From Candidatus Altimarinota bacterium (GTDB lineage Bacteria > Cyanobacteriota > Cyanobacteriia > Cyanobacteriales > Microcystaceae): a DNA stretch of 32,870 bases. Every line of letters starts with the position of its first letter. Position 1 is the first letter of the stretch. The stretch spans positions 1 to 32,870 of the forward strand of contig JAAUUT010000066.1 in the NCBI GenBank assembly GCA_012031035.1, in the 5' to 3' direction. Positions 9,578 through 16,731 of this stretch are shown one piece after another. The notes under the pieces are model-generated. The model saw only the letters and a list, made by a program, of their open reading frames with translations. It was not told the origin of the DNA and did not search any database. A program made the position numbers and the translations under genes.

Positions 9578-9742
9578 AACGGGACTTAGACAAAAAATAT
9601 CTCAAAAAAAGCCTCAAATCTATAGCAGGACTTGAGTTTCACTTCAAAGCCTCCAAAATGGCTGAAACCTAGATATATCAGGAAAATCGATAAACCAACG
9701 TAAAAATATTGCTATATATGGGTTTGAGGCTTTTTTAAACCA
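9578..9742. mobile_element. MITE-like insertion of about 165 bp flanked by GGAACT direct repeats
   Basis: The 6-bp sequence GGAACT lies at 9572-9577 and again at 9743-9748, as expected of a target-site duplication. Inside are 14-bp perfect inverted repeats AAAAAAGCCTCAAA at 9605-9618 and 9723-9736, each followed inward by a shared TATAGCA. No coding frame is present, so any transposition would be non-autonomous. The left outer end (ACGGGACTTAGAC) resembles ends of some cyanobacterial insertion sequences. Element boundaries are inferred from the direct repeats only. Confidence 0.5.
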
Positions 9743-10038
9743 GGAACTGTCGATGCAAACCTTATTGGAGTTCCATTCTAAAAGCGTCTACTAGTTCGGA
9801 TTTTAAGGTGTATTGGACATCAGCACGACAGATGCGTAACTTTATCGCTCACGAATTAGGTGGTTTGGCAGAAAAGAAGTTATTTGAAGCTTGGAACGTT
9901 CAGACAAAAGACCAGTGGGAAATAAGACTTTTAAATTGTCTAAATTTAATTGCTAACCAGCATTATAAATCTTTAGCAGAGGCAAGTTTGCTACCAAAAA
10001 TTCATGACAAAATTATTCGGGCGATCGCTAATTTATAA
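9739..10038 (+). pseudogene. C-terminal fragment with HEPN-type Rx4H motif, probably CRISPR-associated
   Basis: The frame is open from just inside the insertion and ends after about 100 residues. It has no credible start: the first in-frame start-like codon is GTG at 9808. The motif RNFIAH is the R-x4-H signature of HEPN ribonucleases, placed on a predicted helix (ARQMRNFIAHELGGLAEKK) and followed by more helices (IRLLNCLNLIANQHYKSLAE). HEPN RNases of the Csm6/Csx1 type usually sit beside type III CRISPR genes, and this fragment directly follows the cmr2-cmr3 wreckage. I infer that it is the tail of such an accessory effector, with cmr4-cmr6 and the sensor half deleted. It could be an unrelated HEPN protein. 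Confidence 0.45.
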
Positions 10039-10196
10039 AAATTATTAATTTTTTGGGAAAACTAAAGAGCAATATAAATCCAGTGAGCGAGATTCAACGT
10101 ATAAAGAATAGTGAAATAAAGTAACAACTCTGGTTATAACCCGATGCGCTCAAATCGACTCTAAAATTATGGATTCAAGTCTAGTTGTTAACAGTC

Positions 10197-10784
10197 ATGC
10201 GTCCTGAGCACAAGAGCGATAATCTGACATCTCGATCGCCTCTTACGGATGCAGAAGTTTATCAAGCCGTAAAATCCGGTCAAAAAGCTGCCCTCGGCAT
10301 TCTTTACGATCGCTACGGTAAACTCGTCTATGGATTAGCCTTAAAAATCTTGAATAATCCTCAAGAGGCAGAGGATTTAACCCAAGAAATTTTTGTGGCA
10401 CTTTGGCGCAACCAGAGCTACAATCCTTCTCGTGGTTCTCTCGGTAGCTTTTTAATGACCGTGACGCGATCGCGAGCTATTGATAAACTTCGCTCTCGCA
10501 ATACTTCCCTAAAATTCCTCGATCGCTGGTCTAAAACTATGTCCGTTGAAACTACCAATACGCCTTTTGAACAAGCCTCTTTTAGCGAACGATCCCAACA
10601 AGTTCGCAATGCTTTAACTCAGCTATCTCAAGAACAGCGTCAAGTTTTGGAGATGGTTTACTTTGAGGGGTTGAGTCAATCCGAAATTGCTCAACAACTC
10701 AGCCTTCCCCTTGGTACGGTGAAAACTAGATCTCGTCTTGGTTTGCTAAAACTCAGGCAAGCTCTAAAAGATTTTATGAGATGA
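10197..10784 (+). CDS. ECF-type sigma-70 family RNA polymerase sigma factor
   Basis: The 195-residue product has sigma region 2 (about residues 30-95: LGILYDRYGKLVYGLALKIL, then AEDLTQEIFVALWRN with the core-binding helix). Sigma region 4 (about 135-190) contains LSQEQRQVLEMVYFEGLSQS and EIAQQLSLPLGTVKTRSRLG, a helix-turn-helix that reads the -35 element. There is no region 1 or 3, the group IV (ECF) architecture. I chose the ATG at 10197 over the upstream TTG at 10185. The anti-sigma gene overlaps its stop by 4 bp (ATGA), so the two are translationally coupled and this sigma factor is probably held inactive until a membrane signal releases it. Confidence 0.93.
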   Translation: MRPEHKSDNLTSRSPLTDAEVYQAVKSGQKAALGILYDRYGKLVYGLALKILNNPQEAEDLTQEIFVALWRNQSYNPSRGSLGSFLMTVTRSRAIDKLRSRNTSLKFLDRWSKTMSVETTNTPFEQASFSERSQQVRNALTQLSQEQRQVLEMVYFEGLSQSEIAQQLSLPLGTVKTRSRLGLLKLRQALKDFMR

Positions 10785-11563
10785 GAACCGTTATGCGCGA
10801 ACCATTATCGCCCGAACAAATAGAAGCATTGATGGCAGGGTATGTTTTAGGCGATCTCTCTGGCGAAGAAACCCAAGAATTTGAGCAAATACTTCGAGAA
10901 GACCCTAACTTGATGAATCGGGTACAACGCTTGCAAGAAACGTTGGATGTTTTGCCCTATGCGCTTCCAGAAGTAGAACCGCCACCGAACTTGCGAGATG
11001 CTATTCTTGCAGCAACTGCAACTGCTCCTCAACCCGTTCGCAGCATATCTCGTCTGCCGTGGGGAAAACTTGTTGCTAGTATAGCCGCTTTAGTCGCGAT
11101 CGCACTTGGATTGGATAATTATCGTTTGCGACAAGATCTGCAAGTAGCACGGCAAGATCTCAACGATGCACTCACACAGGTAAAAACGGCACAGCAGCGA
11201 GAAACCGTTATTAACGTACTACAACAACCGGATACTCGCGTCTTCTCCCTTGCAGGTACGGATAAGGCAAATAAGGCTTCTGGCAGCATCGCGATCGATT
11301 CTCAAGACAAAAGAGCGGTCATTGTCTTTAAAAATTTACCAACGCCGCCCGAAGGTCAAATTTATCGACTCTGGGCTATTATTGATAACAAAAAGATTGC
11401 TTGCGCTGATTTCAAGGCAACTCAACAAGGAAATGTCCTAGAAGAATTTGCCCTTCCGGCTGAGGCTTGTAGCACTAACAACTCTACTTTAGCAGTTACT
11501 TTAGAACCATTCCCAGCGCCGCCCCAGCCCGTTGGGCCTGCTGTTATGGTTGAGAGAAGTTAA
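10781..11563 (+). CDS. RskA-like membrane anti-sigma factor
   Basis: The 260-residue product has a cytosolic anti-sigma domain at its N-terminus (EQIEALMAGYVLGDLSGEET, EFEQILREDPNLMNRVQRLQ). One transmembrane helix follows (about 95-111, GKLVASIAALVAIALG), then a short coiled coil. The extracytoplasmic C-terminal domain is typical of RskA (AIVIFKNLPTPPEGQIYRLW is close to its core, with AVTLEPFPAPPQPVGPAVM at the end). It binds the ECF sigma factor encoded just upstream with a 4-bp overlap. Release in this family follows redox or proteolytic signals at the membrane. No zinc-binding HxxxCxxC motif is visible at the N-terminus, so direct thiol sensing is unlikely. Confidence 0.88.
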   Translation: MRTVMREPLSPEQIEALMAGYVLGDLSGEETQEFEQILREDPNLMNRVQRLQETLDVLPYALPEVEPPPNLRDAILAATATAPQPVRSISRLPWGKLVASIAALVAIALGLDNYRLRQDLQVARQDLNDALTQVKTAQQRETVINVLQQPDTRVFSLAGTDKANKASGSIAIDSQDKRAVIVFKNLPTPPEGQIYRLWAIIDNKKIACADFKATQQGNVLEEFALPAEACSTNNSTLAVTLEPFPAPPQPVGPAVMVERS

Positions 11564-11849
11564 TCGTTGACTTGGTGAGGGAATCGAGCGATCGATATTT
11601 CAGCAATTATTATTTACCAGTTACCAAGTTGGCTTGCTGCATAGTGGTAAAAGGGACAGGTGAGTGGGAGATGAAAAGACAAGGGAGACAAGGGGGATAA
11701 GGATGATATTTTATTAATTCCTCAACCCCCAGTCACCAATCGTCAATCACCTCGATGCTCCACTTTTACGGAGAAGCAAGCTACCCGCTTCGCTATTCGC
11801 TCGCTTCGCTAAGCGCATCGGTTCACTATTCACCAATTACTACCCTAGT
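11564..11849. other. Intergenic region made of dispersed repeats
   Basis: No gene is visible. It contains AGACAAGGGAGACAAGGGGG (about 11680-11700), the reverse orientation of the CT-rich repeat seen at 41-110. A second repeat class follows, CGCTTCGCTATTCGCTCGCT and the adjoining TCGCTAAGCG (about 11790-11817). It lies between convergent genes. Confidence 0.55.
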
Positions 11850-12446
11850 TTATACAGCAGCAAAATAAACTTTCGACTTTTCGGGGTCGGGAATCATCGT
11901 CTTGTCTCCTTCTTGCCATCCAGCGGGACAAACTTCATCTGGGTGAGTTTGAACGTACTGAATTGCCTTGAGGGTACGAAGTGTCTCGTCAACGCTACGA
12001 CCAAAAGAAAGGTTGTTAATGGTCGAATGCTGAATTACACCTTCTTTGTCAATGATAAACAGTCCGCGTAAAGCGACTCCTGCATCGGGATCTAGCACGT
12101 TGTAAGCGGTGCTAATCTCTTTTTTGAGGTCGGAGATGAGAGGATAGGTAATATCGCCGATACCCCCAGATTTGCGATCGGTTTGAATCCAAGCTAGGTG
12201 AGAAAATTCGCTATCTACAGAAACGCCTAATACTTCTGTACCAATCTTGCTAAATTCCTCGTAGCGATCGCTAAAAGCAATGATTTCAGTCGGACAAACA
12301 AAGGTAAAGTCTAGTGGATAGAAGAATAAGACAACGTATTTGCCACGATAATCAGATAGTTTGACGGTCTTGAATTCTTGATCGACAACGGCAGTCGCCG
12401 TAAAATCGGGAGCGAGTTGACCAACTCGCAAACATCCTTCAGCCAT
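11850..12446 (-). CDS. 2-Cys peroxiredoxin
   Basis: The 198-residue enzyme reduces hydrogen peroxide and alkyl hydroperoxides using thioredoxin-type donors. The peroxidatic cysteine is Cys51 in [14 protein letters not shown] and the resolving cysteine is Cys173 in [10 protein letters not shown], placing it in the typical 2-Cys (AhpC/Prx1) group. [13 protein letters not shown] corresponds to the GGLG-type loop linked to sensitivity to over-oxidation. A YF-like C-terminal motif (VYFAAV) is also present. I chose the ATG at 12446 because AAGGAG lies 9 bases before it and family members start MxECLRVGQ. The frame stays open 39 bases further upstream without a better signal. Confidence 0.94.
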   Translation of the reverse strand: MAEGCLRVGQLAPDFTATAVVDQEFKTVKLSDYRGKYVVLFFYPLDFTFVCPTEIIAFSDRYEEFSKIGTEVLGVSVDSEFSHLAWIQTDRKSGGIGDITYPLISDLKKEISTAYNVLDPDAGVALRGLFIIDKEGVIQHSTINNLSFGRSVDETLRTLKAIQYVQTHPDEVCPAGWQEGDKTMIPDPEKSKVYFAAV

Positions 12447-12544
12447 GTCTCGATTCTCCTTGACTGTGTAATCTTGTTTTTGCAATAGTAAATATTTACG
12501 AACTGTAACAAATATATCATACTCATAACGATTTTGAGTAAAAG

Positions 12545-12556
12545 AGAAAATTTTCT
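12545..12556. promoter_or_regulatory. Palindrome AGAAAATTTTCT between peroxiredoxin and trmL
   Basis: A 12-bp perfect palindrome lies in the divergent intergenic region, with a partial second copy (AGAAAATTTTA) at 12574. It could be an operator for the peroxiredoxin gene, but AT-rich palindromes also arise by chance. Confidence 0.25.
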
Positions 12557-12612
12557 ATTCAAGTTTTAATATAAGAAAATTTTATTAATAAACTTAGAGT
12601 AAAGCGTCCATA

Positions 12613-13076
12613 ATGCCTAGAGTTGTTTTAGTCCACCCACAAATCCCCCCCAATACAGGAAATATCGCGCGAACTTGCGCAGCAACAGCGACCCCATTGC
12701 ATCTAGTCGGGCCGTTGGGGTTTGAATTGAGCGATCGCTATTTAAAACGGGCTGGATTAGATTATTGGCCGCATGTTAATTTGCACTATCATATTGATTT
12801 AGATGCTTTTAAAAATCGAGCGACAAAAAATAGGAGGTCGTTTTAATTGGTTTTAGCGTTTCTGGTCGTGTAAACTACGTGAAGCATCAATTTCAAGAGG
12901 ATGACTGGTTGCTATTCGGAAGCGAAACCGAAGGATTACCTCCCACCGTTCTAGAAACTTGCGATGCTACAATTTATATTCCGATAATTCAAGCCAATGT
13001 ACGCAGTTTAAATCTTTCTGTGAGTGTGGCCGTTGGATTATTTGAAGTGCGCCGCCAACTCGGTTATCTCGATTGA
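12613..13076 (+). CDS. trmL: tRNA (cytidine(34)-2'-O)-methyltransferase TrmL, frameshifted
   Basis: TrmL methylates the ribose of the wobble nucleotide in tRNA-Leu anticodons. The first part starts MPRVVLVHPQIPPNTGNIAR and reaches LDYWPHVNLHYHIDLDAF. The second, in another frame, has LIGFSVSGRVNYVKHQF, DDWLLFGSETEGLPPTVLE and ANVRSLNLSVSVAVGLFEVR, the SPOUT motifs 2 and 3. The first frame hits TAA at 12844, and one base is missing somewhere in 12825-12846. Restoring it gives 154 residues, the usual size. Either the gene is a fresh pseudogene or the consensus has an error. A tRNA-Leu gene is present in this window but is not adjacent. Confidence 0.9.
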
Positions 13077-13466
13077 AAGCATTAAAAATTTTGTAAGAGT
13101 TTGATAAGAAATTTGTATCAAAAGGCTAAAAAATCCTATATAAAACAATCGACGATCTCCATTTATTCCCAACTTTGAGATGATTTCAACAAAAAAAAGA
13201 TAAATAATATTATCTTTTAAAGGCGATCGCAATCAACAGAAAAAACAATCGTCAATTGTGGAAACATTACAAAAATTAATTCGTCTAGCCAAGCAACTGC
13301 TCAAGAAAGAAAGATCTTCTGGGATAGTAACGCAAATTTAGATTGACTATCTACAATTAGATAGACTTGTCTAAATTGTCAAACCAAGTTAATCTTTCTT
13401 AAATAAGTTGAAATCACCCATAAGTACGTTGACAGATCGATCGAACCCAATTAGCGCTCAACATAA

Positions 13467-13515
13467 TTGACCTTAAATAATTAACAAATCACCCTAAAAA
13501 AATTTATAAGGTCAA
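13467..13515 (+). promoter_or_regulatory. Inverted repeat TTGACCTTA / TAAGGTCAA in the leader
   Basis: Nine-base perfect arms at 13467-13475 and 13507-13515 are separated by 31 bases. They end about 45 bases before the start codon of the peptidase gene. It could be an RNA hairpin in the 5' UTR or an operator dyad. Confidence 0.35.
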
Positions 13516-13547
13516 ACTCATGTCATAAAACAGCGCTTTTCTATGAT

Positions 13548-13554
13548 GAGGAGG
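13548..13554 (+). promoter_or_regulatory. Strong Shine-Dalgarno GAGGAGG supporting a TTG start
   Basis: GAGGAGG sits 5 bases before TTG at 13560. The next in-frame ATG at 13575 would be 20 bases away, so the TTG is the likely start of the peptidase gene. Confidence 0.65.
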
Positions 13555-13559
13555 TTTTT

Positions 13560-15758
13560 TTGAAAGATTCACTGATGCAACAGCTTAAATCGATTCCTTC
13601 ATGCTCAGCCTACTCCACCGAGGCGACAACCCAGCTATCCGCTAAAGCCTCTGTAGATGTAATACCAATAGGAGAAGGATATCGCCAAGTTCGCCGCTCT
13701 GCTGCCACAATTGGCTTAGCTATCTCAATGGGAGCGGTTAGTTTTTTACTGCTCAACCCCAAGGACGCGGCGATCGCAGCCGAGTCTGTTACATCCGAGT
13801 CGACAGTTACTAGTCTTCCTTCTCCCCAAGAAAACGATCTCAAACTGTCAAGCCTAGAACGAGCAAGCGAATCTTCTCCTTTAACTTATGTCAAGCTAGC
13901 GCCACTAGCGATTAAGCACGAAGTAAAGCAAGGAGAATCTCTATGGCAGCTATCCAAAGAATATCAAGTAGCGCCAGAAGCGATCGCCATTACTAATAAT
14001 CTTTCTTCTCAAGCTAATTTATTAGTCGGGCAAACCTTAAAAATTCCTTCGCAACAAGACCGAAAAGACGCGCTAGAAAATCGCGAACCTTCTCAAAACA
14101 TAGCTTCTCGCTCTTCTAGCGTCAGTCCCCAACAACTACAAGAATCGCTAAATAATTTAAGAGAAACGCGAAAACGCCTGCAAGAGAGTCTAGCTACCTT
14201 AAAGTTTGAACAAACAAAACTACAAAGCAAATCAGATTTCTCGGCATCGGCTTCTGTGGGGTCACTATCAGTAGATAAAAACTCAACGTTACTTCCTCAG
14301 ATAACGGCGCTTTCTCCAGATAGAGAGCGCCTTAAATCGTCAAACGAGACTAAACTCGATCGCCCGATTGCTATTGCAGTTGGTGAAGAGAAAAGTCTTT
14401 CAAGCCCAAAAGTTGAAACAACTTTACCAAAAGAAAACGTTTCAGAAATCGATCCGCCTAGTTCCTTGCCGATTCCTTATCCAGAAACAGCATCGCTCCC
14501 TCAAGAATTTCGTCACCCGGAACTTCCAGCACTAGAGATGAGCTTGCCAGAACCGGAACCTGCGCTCCCCACGCCTAAGAGCGAGCCAGCGGAAGCAATC
14601 GAACAAGTTTATCAAGTCAAGCGCGGAGACACCCTTAACAAGATTGCCCATCGTCATAGCGTATCAATCTCACAGCTAATTCAAGCCAACAATATTACTA
14701 ATCCCAACGTTATCTCAGTTGCCCAGGAATTAGTCATTCCTAACACAAATTCAGTCAAGCCAGTAACTGCTAACCCAACTGCGATCGCTGGAGTACCTGT
14801 TTCCTCGTTACCAGTAATCACAGCTTCTGCGGCTCCCATTCCCCTAGGAATCGCGCCACAAAATACCGCGTCTGAGGCTAGCAAGGTAAGTTTCTCGACT
14901 AAGAGAACGAAACTTTCGGTCGAATCTCCTATGGGCACGAGCGCTCAAAAACTAATTGCGGATATCAGTAGACTTCAGCAAGAATATCCCAATCGTTCGC
15001 GATCTATTTCTATCACTGAGACATCCGAACAAGCTAACTCCGTCCCCTCAAATTGGAGAACTTCAGAAACGGTCAATCCTGAATGGGGTAAAAATTACTC
15101 TCCGAGTAGCGCCAGAGGCGAAAGCAATTCAGTAGGATTGCGATCGAATATTCAAATTCAAAGAGCCACTCAACCAAGAGTTCCCGGCCCTCGATTTGTT
15201 CGCACGTCTAATTCCCCAAATTCTCAAAAACGCACCCAGTTAGTCGGTGCTGCGCCGATAGACTCGCAAGAGTACAATAACATGATGCGAGTTCCCGTTG
15301 GAACAACCGTCGGGCCCGAACTACCTCCGCTTTCAGTACCAGACGAATACTTGCCAGATGCACCTATGAAATTTACGGGGTATATTTGGCCGGCGAAAGG
15401 AGTATTGACATCGGGTTATGGCTGGCGCTGGGGCAGAATGCACAAAGGCGTAGATATTGCTGCACCAATTGGAACTCCGATTATGGCAGCAGCAGCAGGT
15501 GAAGTGATTTCTGCGGGTTGGAATTCCGGCGGTTATGGTAATTTGGTCAAACTCAAACATGCTAATGGTAGCATCACCTTATACGCTCACAACAGCCGCG
15601 TTTTAGTACGCACGGGTCAAAAAGTCGAACAAGGCGAACTCATTGCGGAGATGGGCAGTACTGGATTTAGTACCGGACCGCACCTACATTTTGAAGTTCA
15701 TCCGGGCGGACAAGGTGCTGTTAATCCTATGGCTTACCTACCCAAGAAGCCTTCTTAG
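13560..15758 (+). CDS. LysM and M23 (LytM) domain metallopeptidase
   Basis: The 732-residue product is an envelope peptidoglycan hydrolase or its activator. After a short cytosolic tail there is one membrane anchor (about 48-65). LysM domain 1 follows (about 119-163, HEVKQGESLWQLSKEYQVAP), then a coiled-coil stretch, LysM domain 2 (about 350-395, YQVKRGDTLNKIAHRHSVSI) and a long disordered Ser/Pro-rich linker. The C-terminal M23 domain has zinc-ligand motifs HKGVD (628-632) and HLHFE (708-712), plus GYGWRWGRMHKGVD and GNLVKLKHANGS. Both motif histidines and the aspartate are present, so it may be catalytically active. The LysM domains bind peptidoglycan glycan strands. The start is TTG at 13560 with a strong Shine-Dalgarno sequence. 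It appears monocistronic, with a 480-bp leader region. Confidence 0.93.
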   Translation: MKDSLMQQLKSIPSCSAYSTEATTQLSAKASVDVIPIGEGYRQVRRSAATIGLAISMGAVSFLLLNPKDAAIAAESVTSESTVTSLPSPQENDLKLSSLERASESSPLTYVKLAPLAIKHEVKQGESLWQLSKEYQVAPEAIAITNNLSSQANLLVGQTLKIPSQQDRKDALENREPSQNIASRSSSVSPQQLQESLNNLRETRKRLQESLATLKFEQTKLQSKSDFSASASVGSLSVDKNSTLLPQITALSPDRERLKSSNETKLDRPIAIAVGEEKSLSSPKVETTLPKENVSEIDPPSSLPIPYPETASLPQEFRHPELPALEMSLPEPEPALPTPKSEPAEAIEQVYQVKRGDTLNKIAHRHSVSISQLIQANNITNPNVISVAQELVIPNTNSVKPVTANPTAIAGVPVSSLPVITASAAPIPLGIAPQNTASEASKVSFSTKRTKLSVESPMGTSAQKLIADISRLQQEYPNRSRSISITETSEQANSVPSNWRTSETVNPEWGKNYSPSSARGESNSVGLRSNIQIQRATQPRVPGPRFVRTSNSPNSQKRTQLVGAAPIDSQEYNNMMRVPVGTTVGPELPPLSVPDEYLPDAPMKFTGYIWPAKGVLTSGYGWRWGRMHKGVDIAAPIGTPIMAAAAGEVISAGWNSGGYGNLVKLKHANGSITLYAHNSRVLVRTGQKVEQGELIAEMGSTGFSTGPHLHFEVHPGGQGAVNPMAYLPKKPS

Positions 15759-15956
15759 AGGCTGTTTGAGGGAGCGACCAATTATTCAGCCGCGATCGCG
15801 TTGTTTTGTTATTGGTTCTTTGTGTCAATGATAAATGACGCGATATACTCCGCGTTTTAGTCGGGGGATGAGCTTAATGGTTATGCTGCCTTAAAATTTT
15901 TTTTAGGATTGAGCGATCGCATTGTTTTTATAGTATTATTATAAAAATAAAAAATT

Positions 15957-16028
15957 GGCTCAGTAGCTCAGCGGTAGAGCAGCGGACTCATAAGCCGTTG
16001 GTCGCAGGTTCAAATCCCGCCTGAGCCA
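15957..16028 (+). tRNA. tRNA-Met, anticodon CAT
   Basis: The acceptor arms are GGCTCAG / CTGAGCC with discriminator A. The D-arm is GCTC-AGCGGTA-GAGC, the anticodon loop is CTCATAA (CAT), the variable loop is short and the T arm is GCAGG-TTCAAAT-CCCGC. Total length is 72 nt and CCA is not encoded. The D and T arms and acceptor fit elongator tRNA-Met, but a CAT anticodon could also be a lysidine-modified tRNA-Ile. The anticodon stem has an apparent A31-G39 mismatch. Confidence 0.93.
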
Positions 16029-16040
16029 TGAAAAACAAAG

Positions 16041-16124
16041 CTTTCAATTTACGACCGTATATTGAAACAAGCAACGAAAATCTAAAGCGTCTATCAAACG
16101 TCTATCATTCAATTTACGACCGTA
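16041..16124. repeat. Pair of 17-bp direct repeats, CRISPR-like spacing
   Basis: TTCAATTTACGACCGTA occurs at 16043-16059 and 16108-16124, a 65-bp period. The first copy continues to ATTGAAAC, forming a unit with terminal arms TTTCAAT and ATTGAAA. That is reminiscent of cyanobacterial CRISPR repeats ending GAAAC. The second copy degenerates after the shared 17 bases, as a last repeat often does. The intervening 37-nt or so segment itself contains two tandem CGTCTATCA units, which is unusual for a spacer. Confidence 0.35.
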
Positions 16125-16148
16125 AAGTAAATTAAGTGTAAGTCTTTA

Positions 16149-16180
16149 GTCTAAATGGATATCATGATATCCATTTAGAC
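16149..16180. repeat. 32-bp perfect palindrome
   Basis: The segment GTCTAAATGGATATCA is followed immediately by its exact reverse complement, with no spacer. It could be an operator, a cruciform or a near-loopless RNA hairpin. It lies 25 bases upstream of a strong terminator. Confidence 0.85.
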
Positions 16181-16204
16181 AAGAAAAAAGTAACTATTTT
16201 ATCG

Positions 16205-16232
16205 AAAGACTGTCATTTGACAGTCTTTTTTT
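16205..16232 (+). terminator. Rho-independent terminator
   Basis: Arms AAAGACTGTC and GACAGTCTTT form a 10-bp perfect stem with a 4-nt ATTT loop, running directly into a T-tract. It would end a transcript coming from the tRNA-Met/repeat region. No protein gene lies between the tRNA and this terminator, so a short non-coding transcript is possible. Confidence 0.85.
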
Positions 16233-16731
16233 ATAGTAGCGATCGCTATGCTGAATAAGTTGTTCTTGCTTCTAAGTGAAAATATTTTTATTGCCAACAA
16301 TCTTCTTTTTTATGCAAAAAATAAATTTCCAATGCGTTCTTAGCATATTAATTGGTAATGTGTAACAAAAAATACAATAAACTTCATTAAAGATTGTAAA
16401 TTTGAAACATTGAGTATACCTATTTCCAAGCACCAAGCTTAGCTAAATTCAAAGATGAAAATGCTTTTATTTTAAAGAGTTAGAAAGAATTCAACAGAAA
16501 CTAGAAAGAGCGATGAGCATTTTTTAATCATTCAACTAAAAAGCCTCAGTATCATTCTTTAATTAGACTAGACTGTTGAAAAAAAATCGTCTCAAAAAAC
16601 TTTTGCATAAACGCCGATCTTTGAAAGAAATACCAACTTACTTAGATGAAATTTTGTCAATTCGTTGTCATCTATAGGTAATGCTTAACTCTTTTCTATT
16701 TTTTTACATCTAGTCTATCGTTTGAGACAAC
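16233..16731 (+). other. Upstream region and long leader of the nrt operon
   Basis: No coding frame is seen in about 500 bases. The only strong signal is the NtcA-type promoter at 16362-16402. If transcription starts just after it, the nrtA leader would be about 320 nt. It contains poly-A/T runs but no obvious riboswitch. Confidence 0.5.
16362..16402 (+). promoter_or_regulatory. NtcA-activated promoter upstream of nrtA
   Basis: GTAACAAAAAATAC at 16362-16375 is a perfect GTA-N8-TAC NtcA box. TAAATT at 16397-16402 fits the TAN3T -10 element, 21 bases after the box. This is the class II architecture of nitrogen-controlled cyanobacterial promoters, where NtcA with 2-oxoglutarate replaces the -35 element. 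It implies induction under ammonium limitation. Confidence 0.75.

Larger units (their letters stand above)
13077..13559. other. Intergenic leader region of the M23 peptidase gene
   Basis: No coding frame is seen. It has a small hairpin TATCTA-CAAT-TAGATA at 13348-13363 and a longer dyad at 13467-13515 (reported separately). It also has a TTGACA at 13429 that could be a -35 element but lacks a convincing -10 at the right distance. Confidence 0.45.

Noticed and set aside
9739..9780. Reading GTVDANLIGVPF after the second GGAACT as the Cmr3 continuation
   Set aside because: The frame joins if the insert is removed, but the residues do not resemble what follows EEGT in Cmr3, and the frame match has a one-in-three chance.
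10418..10609. Minus-strand frame inside the sigma factor gene
   Set aside because: It mirrors the highly conserved sigma regions 2-4 and has no Shine-Dalgarno or recognisable domain.
12545..12583. PerR/Fur box for the peroxiredoxin
   Set aside because: The AGAAAATTTTCT palindrome does not match a known PerR or Fur consensus closely enough; it is listed only as a weak palindrome.
15957..16232. Integrative element attachment site at tRNA-Met
   Set aside because: No second copy of the tRNA 3' end and no integrase are found within the window.
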